Shown here: in pieces, positions 19,405 to 27,947 of the stretch
How the letters are laid out: each line of letters opens with the position of its first letter
How positions within the stretch are numbered: the stretch's first letter is position 1
Source: Corallochytrium limacisporum
Taxonomy: Eukaryota > Opisthokonta
Direction: 5' to 3'
Length of the DNA stretch: 36,048 nt
Assembly: GCA_002811645.1 (NCBI GenBank)
Contig: PDIP01000046.1
Coordinates: 144,753-180,800, forward strand
Translations under genes and position numbers: made by a program
The notes under the pieces: model-generated
What the model was told of the DNA's origin: nothing
What the model saw: the letters and a program-made list of their open reading frames with translations, nothing else
Database searches by the model: none

Positions 19405-20367
19405 ATGGCCAAACCTTTCGATTCCGTTCTCGGTGCGATTGGCAACACGCCACTGGTTCGGCTTGATCGGTTGACCAAACATTATGGTTGCCAGGGCACC
19501 ATTCTGGCCAAGCTGGATCACCTCAATCCGGGATTCTCCAAAAAGGACCGCGCTGCCCTTGGGGTTGTCGAAGCCGCTGAGCAGGATGGCACCCTGTGTC
19601 CCGGTCAAACAGTCGTTGAGCTAACCAGTGGAAACATGGGAACTGGCCTGGCCATTGTTTGTGGTATCAAGGGCTATCCTTTTGTTGCAGTGATGTCGAA
19701 AGGCAATTCACCAGAACGTGCGCGAATGATGGCAGCACTGGGAGCAGAGGTTGTCTTGGTGGATCAGCTACCTGACAGTCGCCCCGGTGAGGTATCCGGG
19801 GCTGATCTGGCTGAGGTTGACCGCGTCGCGACCCAGCTAACAAAAGACCGCAACGCGTTTCGGGCCGACCAATTTCGTCGGGCGGGAAATCCCGGCGCTC
19901 ATGAACATACTACTGGGCCAGAGCTTTGGAAGCAATCTGGCGGAAGAATTGACGCGTTTTGTGATTTTGTCGGGTCAGGGGGCACCTTGGCAGGCACGTC
20001 AAAGTACCTGCGCTCACAAAGCCCGCATGTGAAATTCTACCCTATTGAGCCGGTTGGTGCCGCGGTACTCGCTGGCGAAGATGCTGTTCATCCTGACCAC
20101 CCGATCCAAGGTGGTGGTTATGCCATGGCTGATCTAGATTTTCTGCGGGGCATGAACTGGGATGGCTATCTTCAGGTGGACGGTGCGCGAGCTCGACGGG
20201 TCGCCCGTGATTTGGCCCGGCTCGAGGGCATATTTGCCGGCTTCTCAGCAGGCGCCAACGTTGCCGGAGCAATCGAGCTTTTGAAAGGGGATCACAAGGG
20301 CCAAACTGTTGCGGTTATCATTTGTGATTCCGGTTTGAAGTATCTTTCAACCGATCTCTTTGAATGA
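19405..20367 (+). CDS. Cysteine synthase / PLP-dependent beta-family lyase (CysK-like)
   Basis: A 320-residue fold-type II PLP enzyme of the cysteine synthase/cystathionine beta-synthase group. Features: AIGNTPLVRL (11-20) at the N-terminus, LNPGFSKKDR (40-49) with Lys47 as the expected PLP Schiff-base lysine, ELTSGNMGTGLA (72-83) as the substrate/PLP loop, GSGGT (190-194) as the phosphate-binding loop, GFSAGANV (279-286), and ICDSGLKYLST near the end with the Ser that contacts the pyridine nitrogen. Expected reaction: O-acetylserine (or a related activated serine) plus sulfide to cysteine. It has no heme or CBS domain and no obvious targeting peptide, so it is probably cytosolic. The compact single-domain form, absence of introns and position inside an amidase paralogue array make it a candidate for acquisition from bacteria, but I cannot show this without a tree. 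It could act on another amino acid. Confidence 0.85.
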   Translation: MAKPFDSVLGAIGNTPLVRLDRLTKHYGCQGTILAKLDHLNPGFSKKDRAALGVVEAAEQDGTLCPGQTVVELTSGNMGTGLAIVCGIKGYPFVAVMSKGNSPERARMMAALGAEVVLVDQLPDSRPGEVSGADLAEVDRVATQLTKDRNAFRADQFRRAGNPGAHEHTTGPELWKQSGGRIDAFCDFVGSGGTLAGTSKYLRSQSPHVKFYPIEPVGAAVLAGEDAVHPDHPIQGGGYAMADLDFLRGMNWDGYLQVDGARARRVARDLARLEGIFAGFSAGANVAGAIELLKGDHKGQTVAVIICDSGLKYLSTDLFE

Positions 20368-20700
20368 TGGGCGTCCATGGAACGCTGTCCCCCCCGAAGT
20401 GGGCCGTTAGTAAAAAACTGTTACACCTAACAAAATACTAATTTGAATTAGAACCAAAAAGAAAAATCTTCAAATCCGCACTGAACTCCTTTTGGTTCGC
20501 TTCAAACAGCCTTCCCTCATTTATAAAACCTCCGTTTGGGTGTTTTTTTTTTTTTTTTCTGGGTTTAAACCTGCCTGCCCTCTCTCTCTAAACCACCCCA
20601 CCCCCCGGGGGTTCTCTCCTTCGCCTCCCCCTTTTTTTAATTGCGACGGCCGACCCACCGTGGATAGTTAATCGCCCGGGTAGCAAGGTTGTGCGAGTTA

Positions 20701-20721
20701 GTGTGTGTGTGTGTGTGTGTG
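20701..20721. repeat. (GT)n microsatellite
   Basis: About ten uninterrupted GT units followed by a GGGGTGGTGGTGG stretch. Confidence 0.85.
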
Positions 20722-21902
20722 GGGTGGTGGTGGTTTAGCTCTCTGCGACTTAGATTCTACGGCATTTCCCCAGGGTAATTAATTTTTTCTTCACAATTGT
20801 CTGTCGCCTGTTTTTCCCTCGGTCGGCGCAACCTGTGCAGTCGTGGAGGTCTACTCATATCACCTATCACCTGGGTAGATTTCCTATCAACCCCCTGAGG
20901 CGCTGTTAATAGGAAAGTATGCGCAGTCTCGAGAAACAGTTGCTTCCACGTCCAAATCCAGGGGGACGGGAGACGGTTAATAGTACGGGGTAATGGAATC
21001 ATTCACTTCGATCCTGGACAGATTCCCCTGCAGCTCAGTAGAGTGGGGTCAGTGGGTACGCACGTTGAAGAGGGGGTGCGCTGAGCGGATGCCACTGAGT
21101 GTCTGGCGTATGTATATATGTACAATGAACTGTTAAAACCTGGTGTAGATCTCAGGCGTTCGTGCATCTGACTAGGAAGGTGACCGCTCTTTTTGGCAAG
21201 AAGCAAAAGGCCCACCGCGCAAAAAAAGAAAAGGGACAGTGAGGAAACCTGCCGAGAACGGTTACCACCTGTACCACTTTTACGAACTCCAGGACTTTGG
21301 TATTAGCGTGGCCGGCGTGTCGTCCATACTAAGTTCTGACTGTCCAAGGGGTTACATCGGACCGGTAGACTCTTGGAGCGCAGCGGTCGTGACCCCCCCC
21401 CGGGGGGGCCAAAAGAAAGGAAAGCAGGGAAAATTAACTGCGAAGGAAGAATTTCGCCGGATTGGTTTGTATGGCGGTCTTGCGGTGTTGGTGGCGCGTT
21501 TCAATTGTTTTAGTATTGGGTAGGCCAGAAGACGAAACACTTCGGTTCTCATTCATATCTGCTTAAAAAAAAAGCCAAAGAAATGCCCCGTACCATTGCG
21601 TAACTACGGGACCATGTCATCATCAGGAGGAGGAGATCTACAGCGAACTTGAAGGTGAAGGTAAATTCGCGCTCGACTCGGCCAAGGACGAGGGATTGTA
21701 TGGATGATTGTATGGCAGTGGACAGGTTGGGGAAGAGGACACTCGAAGTGCAGCTGCAGCGAATCTGTGTCGCAGCACAGATGTCGCATCAGTGGATGCT
21801 CACAGACAGGTGGAAGGGGATATCGGTCGTCGGGTTGGTGCTCTAGCGAGCTCTTGAATGAGACGATATGTCAAATATCAATGAGAGAACTGGATTGGTA
21901 CC

Positions 21903-21910
21903 TATTTAAA
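21903..21910 (+). promoter_or_regulatory. TATA-like element upstream of amidase 2
   Basis: CCTATTTAAAGG, about 100 nt upstream of the amidase 2 ATG. The PI-PLC gene has the same TATTTAAA core about 140 nt upstream of its own ATG on the minus strand. Confidence 0.35.
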
Positions 21911-21971
21911 GGAATCAGGGCAAGAGATCATTCATAGGGCTGGTGGTGAGCTAGGTATAAACGACACAGAA

Positions 21972-21988
21972 GTCTGACCACATCAGAC
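21972..21988 (+). repeat. 6-bp stem, 5-nt loop inverted repeat before the amidase 2 ATG
   Basis: GTCTGA-CCACA-TCAGAC is a perfect inverted repeat ending 18 nt before the ATG at 22007. It shares TCTGACC, and the 6/5/6 geometry, with the element before amidase 1. Confidence 0.4.
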
Positions 21989-22006
21989 ACGCCAAGGTAA
22001 AGAAAC

Positions 22007-23833
22007 ATGAATTTTGCAGATCCGTACGTGATTGTGGCCTCCATTGGAGCTGGACTGGTGACCTACTATGTCATCCGATCAATGTCCGCCAGGGCCAAAG
22101 CCCAGGCTATCGCATCCAAAGGCGCCAAACGCCGTGCGGAACGTGATGAGGCTCGCGGCAGAGCTCACAAGGTGATCAACGAGGTTTACAGAGAGGTCGG
22201 CCTGACCCGTGAGCGAGAAGAAGAATTGTGCTTTATGACTGCGACGCAGATGCTTGCGGCCATGGCGTCTGGCAAGACCACTTCGCTGGAACTGGTGACG
22301 GCGCACTGTCGTCGAGCACTGCAGGCTGGAGAGGAGCTTGGCACAAACGCCGGCGAGCATTTTGAAGAGGCGATCGCTGCGGCACGGGAGGCGGACAAAG
22401 AGCGTAAGGCCGGATGGAACTCGGATGAGCGTCCGCTGCTTGGACTACCCATGTCCGTGAAGGACCAATTCGAACAGAGAGGTGCGGACTGCGGCAGTGG
22501 TCTTGCATGTCGCGCCGGCGACATTGTCAAGGAAGACGGATACCAAGTGGGAAGCCTGCGGAAGCGTGGAGCCATTCCGTTTGTGCGTACCAATGTGCCA
22601 CAAATGTTGATGATGCCAAATGCAATGGGCACCATTTGGGGCACGTGTATGAACCCTTGGAACCGCAAGCGATCGCCTGGTGGCTCCTCTGGTGGTGAGG
22701 GTGCGTTGATTTCATCGCGCGCTAGTCCGGTCGGCATTGGCACTGACATTGGTGGCAGTGTACGTATCCCTGCTCTGTGCTGTGGTCTTTTTGGCTTCAA
22801 GCCGACCCCCCAGCGCCTGCCGAATCCCGGTCTGCAGGAGCCTGCCCAAGGTCTCATCAGTGGCAATGAAAGTGTTCCGGACAGCTACGGGCCCTTGGCG
22901 CGTGATGCCGAAGACTTAGAGCTCATCATGGGCAACTGGCTGCGGGAAGGGGCTACTGATCCTGCCTGCGGAGGTGATTCGTATGTTCCCATGGTTCCCT
23001 GGGACTATGAAAAGGCTAAGCCCAGCACGAAAGGCGACAGCAGGCGCGGAAAGTTGAGGATTGGATACTACGTAAACGATGATTGGTTCGCTCAACACAA
23101 GGCTGGCCGCCGTGCGGTGCGAGAGGCAGTTGAGGCACTGAAGAAGGCCGGTCATGAGCTGATTGAGATGGATGGACCTGTGACGTCTGTGACTGAGATT
23201 GCTTCGCTGATCTACGGTTTATTATTCGCTGACAAGATGACCGGTGCGATGAGGGCTCTGGAAGGAGAAGAGTTGTGCAGTGGATACGCGGGACTTCGAT
23301 TGGCTGCTGGTGTTCCCGAGTTTCTGCGGCCTGCCTTGGCTTCTCTTCTAAATGCCATTGGTTGGGGTCGTATGGCAATTTTGCTGAAGGCCCTTGGTGC
23401 TCGCAGCGCGTCGGACTTTTGGGTGGCAGTTGCAGAGCGAAAGCGCATCCAACGGCAGTGGGAGAAGACTGTCATGGTTGATCTGAAGCTTGACTGCGTG
23501 CTCGCACCTGGAATTGCCTCTCAGGTCTATCTGAACGACATCAGCGGCGACTTGGGTCCAACGGTGTCATACACCTTCGTGTACAACTTCCTCGCATGGC
23601 CTTGCGGTAACGTACCTATTACTCTTGTACGTGATAATGAGCAAGTCTACGAAGATCCTGATCACAATGACCCCATGACTTGGGCAGCGAAGGCCAATGC
23701 GAAGGACTCGGCAGGCATGCCCGTCGGTGTACAAATCGCTGCGCCACCCTACCAGGACGAGTTGGTCTTCCGGGTAATGAAAGATCTACGTAATCAAATT
23801 TCCTTCACTGCTCTCCCACAGCAAGGAATCTAA
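22007..23833 (+). CDS. Fatty acid amide hydrolase-like amidase, paralogue 2
   Basis: Same 608-residue architecture as paralogue 1: N-terminal membrane helix (7-25), basic linker, then the amidase-signature domain with Lys152, Ser227 and Ser251 (GTDIGGSVR) all present. The first 590 nt are identical to paralogue 3, base for base from the ATG. The next 88 nt differ at roughly a quarter of positions and give a distinct loop (MLMMPNAMGTIWGTCMNPW). A second identical block follows at 22685-22755. The variable region 370-480, expected near the acyl-chain pocket and membrane cap, is unlike both sisters, so substrate preference may differ. Upstream DNA is not related to that of paralogue 3. Enzyme class is secure; the substrate is inference from the FAAH family. 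Confidence 0.88.
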   Translation: MNFADPYVIVASIGAGLVTYYVIRSMSARAKAQAIASKGAKRRAERDEARGRAHKVINEVYREVGLTREREEELCFMTATQMLAAMASGKTTSLELVTAHCRRALQAGEELGTNAGEHFEEAIAAAREADKERKAGWNSDERPLLGLPMSVKDQFEQRGADCGSGLACRAGDIVKEDGYQVGSLRKRGAIPFVRTNVPQMLMMPNAMGTIWGTCMNPWNRKRSPGGSSGGEGALISSRASPVGIGTDIGGSVRIPALCCGLFGFKPTPQRLPNPGLQEPAQGLISGNESVPDSYGPLARDAEDLELIMGNWLREGATDPACGGDSYVPMVPWDYEKAKPSTKGDSRRGKLRIGYYVNDDWFAQHKAGRRAVREAVEALKKAGHELIEMDGPVTSVTEIASLIYGLLFADKMTGAMRALEGEELCSGYAGLRLAAGVPEFLRPALASLLNAIGWGRMAILLKALGARSASDFWVAVAERKRIQRQWEKTVMVDLKLDCVLAPGIASQVYLNDISGDLGPTVSYTFVYNFLAWPCGNVPITLVRDNEQVYEDPDHNDPMTWAAKANAKDSAGMPVGVQIAAPPYQDELVFRVMKDLRNQISFTALPQQGI

Positions 23834-25836
23834 GAGGGCCATGAAGATGGCTGTAACATATCCGATAATGTCAGGGAGTGGTGAAGCATATTCATGTGGC
23901 TCTGACTTGACACCCAATGATGTCCAGAAAAGGAACCCTCTACTACACCGATACACCTAACATAGTCTTAAACATGGATTACTCTCATGTTTCCTTTGGA
24001 ATTCGGAATATATTATCATCCCATTGGTCCTTTGCGTCCCGAATGTGCGCCTGGTGGGCGGACAAATGATGCGACAGGCTGATCAAGAAAAGGGAACAGA
24101 TATTGAAGGAACGGTGGCTGTGCCTTAGCGCACGCAATGTCCAGAGGGCGGGGGTTTATCTCTCCCCTATCCTCTGACCGATCCCCCCCCCCCAAGCTGG
24201 TGACCCCCTACCCCCCGCGGGGAGCGGGCGCGGGGGTCCTGGTTCCGCACCCTTCACTCCTAGGGCACAACAATCCTATCGGGGGCCTAAATATTAGGGA
24301 AAGTTCACAGAACTGGTATGGTAAGCCCCTGCACCTTCGACCAAGAAAGGGGGTTTCGTGCAGTCCTTGGTCCCCCTACCCCACCCAGCTCAAGGACGGG
24401 CCCTGCAGCGGGCAAAGCAGAGAAGGAAAACAAGGAAAAAAAAAAGTTCTTAGCTGCCATGTAATCAGAAACGTTTCTGTTTCTTTTTTCAATCGCAAAA
24501 GGAAGGCGGCGAATTGATCATTTTTGTGGGTAAGTGTCCGGACCGATCAAAAGAAAGAAAAAGTGAAGGCTCAGCGCAGAGGACCTCGGGGTGGACATAT
24601 TCAATTGTGTGCACCGAGTACGCCCGAGGGAAACAAGTGACGGGTGTAAACGTTCTCGAGTGTGTTTGTACGTCTGCCCGTCCACGGCTGCCTCCCTTAT
24701 CGGTTGGTTGCTGCTGACACCGGATACGTTCGTTGGGTCCGGTTGCGCGGTGCAGTAGTGCTAGTGAGAGCCAGCAGGTGTGCCCGAGGAGCCGTACCCC
24801 GGGGGCTGGGAAGAAGGGAATTTCACGGGAACTGAGAGTGAAAAGACGGGCTCGCAAGCAAACGTCGAAAAAGAGGACGGGGCTGGAAGGCCTTTCGAAA
24901 GTTGTAGCAAGTAAGCACGCTTCGCTACCACGGACCAAGGAGCACACCAGCAAAGCCAGTGGGGTACCGGTGGTACCTTTCGAGACGAGATTACGCATGT
25001 GCCCGATAACAAAGAAGCAGCAGGCAAAAAAAGAAAGTCAACTAAACGGCGGTAGGGCTTCCGAGGTTATGGTACGGGGTCTCCGTTGGGCACGATGACT
25101 GCTAGAGCGGGACCAACGAATGCGCAGAACAGTCTCCCAATTTTACCACCACCCCGACATTAGAGCATCATGAGTGGGAGAGTAAAGCTCGTGGTGCCTG
25201 AGTAGGTCCTATCGCACCGGCTCTAATTACTTTGTGGACACTAAGATGTACAATGAAGTGATAACTATAAGCTACGACCAACATAAGTTGAGAATTTGTG
25301 TATCCAACAAGTGCTCGTCTGCTGTGAACTGTGAGAATCTGGGGCAACGCGCATCGCAGGAAAATGTTTGCGCACTCGTACCGTCCCAATGGTGGGCAAC
25401 CGCACGCACCTGGTGCTTTCACCTCACATTCTCAAGCCCTTGCTTCCCCTGCGATCAGTGGTCACTATAAAGGCCTGCACTTTCGACCGAAGAGGGATGG
25501 GGAGGCGACCCAGGGCGGCAATTCGTATTCATTTTGACCCTGGGTGGAGGGGTCCCGTGCACCCCACTAGGCCCCCGGCGGAGGGGGAAGGGAAAGGCAG
25601 GAGGATACAAGTTGCTGACTGTCGGCGGGCCCTCTGCGCGGCGACTGATCCGTCCCCGATTGTTTGTCTAATGTGCCTAACGCTAAAACCTTAAGTAAGG
25701 CAGCGTTGCCCACAGAAAAAATTATGAGTTGAAGTCTATTTACAGCAATGAGCTTAGGAGATCACGGATGGAATTAATGGTCTCTGCCCCAGCTGCATGG
25801 AAGTGTGATCAAATCAACCGCACCAATAGGCAAAAG
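23834..25836. other. 2-kb gene-free interval between amidases 2 and 3
   Basis: No supported gene. It contains a C10 run (24184-24193), GC-rich patches (24180-24240, 25540-25590) and a 23-bp motif present twice with only transitions between copies (24329-24351 and 25474-25496). The second copy follows a CTATAAAGG TATA-like element at 25465. Confidence 0.45.
25465..25473 (+). promoter_or_regulatory. TATA-like element in the amidase 3 upstream region
   Basis: CTATAAAGG lies about 370 nt before the amidase 3 ATG. It would imply a long 5' UTR containing several upstream ATGs. Confidence 0.25.
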
Positions 25837-27663
25837 ATGAATTTTGCAGATCCGTACGTGATTGTGGCCTCCATTGGAGCTGGACTGGTGACCTACTATG
25901 TCATCCGATCAATGTCCGCCAGGGCCAAAGCCCAGGCTATCGCATCCAAAGGCGCCAAACGCCGTGCGGAACGTGATGAGGCTCGCGGCAGAGCTCACAA
26001 GGTGATCAACGAGGTTTACAGAGAGGTCGGCCTGACCCGTGAGCGAGAAGAAGAATTGTGCTTTATGACTGCGACGCAGATGCTTGCGGCCATGGCGTCT
26101 GGCAAGACCACTTCGCTGGAACTGGTGACGGCGCACTGTCGTCGAGCACTGCAGGCTGGAGAGGAGCTTGGCACAAACGCCGGCGAGCATTTTGAAGAGG
26201 CGATCGCTGCGGCACGGGAGGCGGACAAAGAGCGTAAGGCCGGATGGAACTCGGATGAGCGTCCGCTGCTTGGACTACCCATGTCCGTGAAGGACCAATT
26301 CGAACAGAGAGGTGCGGACTGCGGCAGTGGTCTTGCATGTCGCGCCGGCGACATTGTCAAGGAAGACGGATACCAAGTGGGAAGCCTGCGGAAGCGTGGA
26401 GCCATTCCGTTTGTGCGTACCAATGTTCCGCAGGTGTTGTGCATGCCAGAGACCATGGGCAGCTGCTGGGGTTTGTGTGTCTCACCTTGGAACCGAAAGC
26501 GGTCGCCTGGTGGTTCCTCTGGTGGTGAGGGTGCGTTGATTTCATCGCGCGCTAGTCCGGTCGGCATTGGCACTGACATTGGTGGTAGTATACGCATCCC
26601 TTCCATGTGCTCTGGGTTGTTCGGCCTCAAGCCGACTCCCCAGCGTATGCCGAATCCCGGTCTGCAGGAGCCTCACCGTGGCCTCATCAGCGGCAACGAC
26701 GGTATTCCGGACAGCTACGGGCCCATGGCGCGTGATGCCGAAGACTTGGAGCTCATCATGGGCAACTGGCTACGGGAAGGGGCTACTGATCCTGCCTGCG
26801 GAGGTGACGCGTATGTACCCATGATTCCCTGGGACTATGGAAAAGCCAAATCATCCGCGAAAGGCGATAGCAACCGTGGAAAACTAAGGATCGGATACTA
26901 CTTCAGCGATGATTGGTTTGCTCAACACAAGGCTGGCCGCCGTGCCGTACGAGAGGCAGCTGAGGCGCTGAAGAAGGCCGGTCACGAGATGATTGAGATG
27001 GATGGACCCGTCACGCCTGTCACTGATATTGTGCGGCTGACCTACAGCATGTTTGCTGGTGATAATTTTCGCTGGGCGTATAAGGCCCTGGATGGAGAAC
27101 CTTGGCATGACAGTTTCTTCGGTCTGCTTCTTAATGCCAATATGCCCGAATTCCTCCGTCCCATCGTGCGTGGGATGTTGAATGCGATCGGTTGGAGTCG
27201 CCTGGCAATGTTTACGAGCGCCCTTGGAGCCAAGACGGCCTCGGAGTATTGGGATGTTATTGCTGAGCGGAAGCGCATCCAGCGGACATGGGCCAAGACT
27301 GTTATGACTGACCTGAAACTTGACTGTCTGCTTGTACCCGGTATTGGTTGCCAAGTCTACGGTATCGGATCCAGCGCGGATCTGGCACCTGCATGCTCCT
27401 ACACCTTTGTTTTCAACTTGCTTTCCTGGGCTGCTGGTACGATACCCATCACGACGGTGCGGGACGATGAGCAGGTCTACGAAGATTCTGCCCACAATGA
27501 CCCAATCACATGGGCCGCCAAGGCTAACGCGAAGGCCTCTGCTGGTATGCCCGTCGGTGTGCAGATCGCTGCCCCTCCGTACCAGGAAGAGTTGGTCTTA
27601 CGCGCAATGAAGGATCTACGCGACCATATTCCCTTCACAGCACTGCCACCGCAAGGAATCTGA
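25837..27663 (+). CDS. Fatty acid amide hydrolase-like amidase, paralogue 3
   Basis: A 608-residue FAAH-type amidase from the ATG at 25837, chosen because both sisters begin with the same MNF(S/A)DPYVI. The triad Lys152, Ser227, Ser251 is intact. The N-terminal 590 nt are identical to paralogue 2, but the following loop (VLCMPETMGSCWGLCVSPW) is closer to paralogue 1, so the gene is a mosaic. The frame stays open upstream and includes ATGs at 25768 and 25777; use of 25768 would add 23 residues (start MELMVSAP), placing a hydrophilic stretch before the membrane helix. Downstream it converges on the PI-PLC gene with 284 bp between stops. As in the family, it should hydrolyse N-acyl amides at an internal membrane; the exact substrate is unknown. 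Confidence 0.88.
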   Translation: MNFADPYVIVASIGAGLVTYYVIRSMSARAKAQAIASKGAKRRAERDEARGRAHKVINEVYREVGLTREREEELCFMTATQMLAAMASGKTTSLELVTAHCRRALQAGEELGTNAGEHFEEAIAAAREADKERKAGWNSDERPLLGLPMSVKDQFEQRGADCGSGLACRAGDIVKEDGYQVGSLRKRGAIPFVRTNVPQVLCMPETMGSCWGLCVSPWNRKRSPGGSSGGEGALISSRASPVGIGTDIGGSIRIPSMCSGLFGLKPTPQRMPNPGLQEPHRGLISGNDGIPDSYGPMARDAEDLELIMGNWLREGATDPACGGDAYVPMIPWDYGKAKSSAKGDSNRGKLRIGYYFSDDWFAQHKAGRRAVREAAEALKKAGHEMIEMDGPVTPVTDIVRLTYSMFAGDNFRWAYKALDGEPWHDSFFGLLLNANMPEFLRPIVRGMLNAIGWSRLAMFTSALGAKTASEYWDVIAERKRIQRTWAKTVMTDLKLDCLLVPGIGCQVYGIGSSADLAPACSYTFVFNLLSWAAGTIPITTVRDDEQVYEDSAHNDPITWAAKANAKASAGMPVGVQIAAPPYQEELVLRAMKDLRDHIPFTALPPQGI

Positions 27664-27773
27664 AAGCGGAGATCAATTGTATGAACAGCAATAACAATGC
27701 GAACACACCAATTGTTCGATACAAAACATACTGGAGTTGTCACAATGTGATCACTCGTGAGCTGACCTGAGTA

Positions 27774-27909
27774 ACGGCATTGACTTTGCCTTTGTCGGAA
27801 ATACCTGTGAGCATCACAATATGGCTAAACCAAAAAAAGAAACGGCATTGACTTTGAATTTATAGGAAATACCTGTGACCGTCACAATATATGGCTAGAC
27901 CAAAAAAAA
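27774..27909. repeat. Two-unit tandem repeat (67 and 69 bp) between convergent genes
   Basis: Two direct copies begin with AACGGCATTGACTTTG and end with ACCAAAAAAA (27774-27840 and 27841-27909). Each contains an inverted repeat: TGTGA-GCA-TCACA in the first and TGTGAC-C-GTCACA in the second. A related TCACA-A-TGTGA palindrome lies just before at 27741-27751. The repeats lie in what should be the shared 3'-UTR zone of amidase 3 and the PI-PLC gene. Confidence 0.8.
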
Positions 27910-27947
27910 TGATAGTATTGTATTGTCCGAATTTATGGACAGGGCTC

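Larger units (their letters stand above)
20368..22006. other. 1.6-kb gene-free interval with simple repeats
   Basis: No coding sequence is supported. It holds a 16-base T run (20543-20558), a C/T-rich stretch (20570-20640), a (GT)10 microsatellite (20701-20721) and a back-to-back C9G7 block (21393-21408). TATA-like elements TATTTAAA (21903-21910) and TATAA (21956-21960) lie about 100 and 50 nt before the amidase 2 ATG. Confidence 0.5.

Noticed and set aside
27741-27893. Bacterial CRP-type operators (TGTGA...TCACA)
   Set aside because: The spacers are 1-3 nt, not 6, and the context is a eukaryotic intergenic region between convergent 3' ends.
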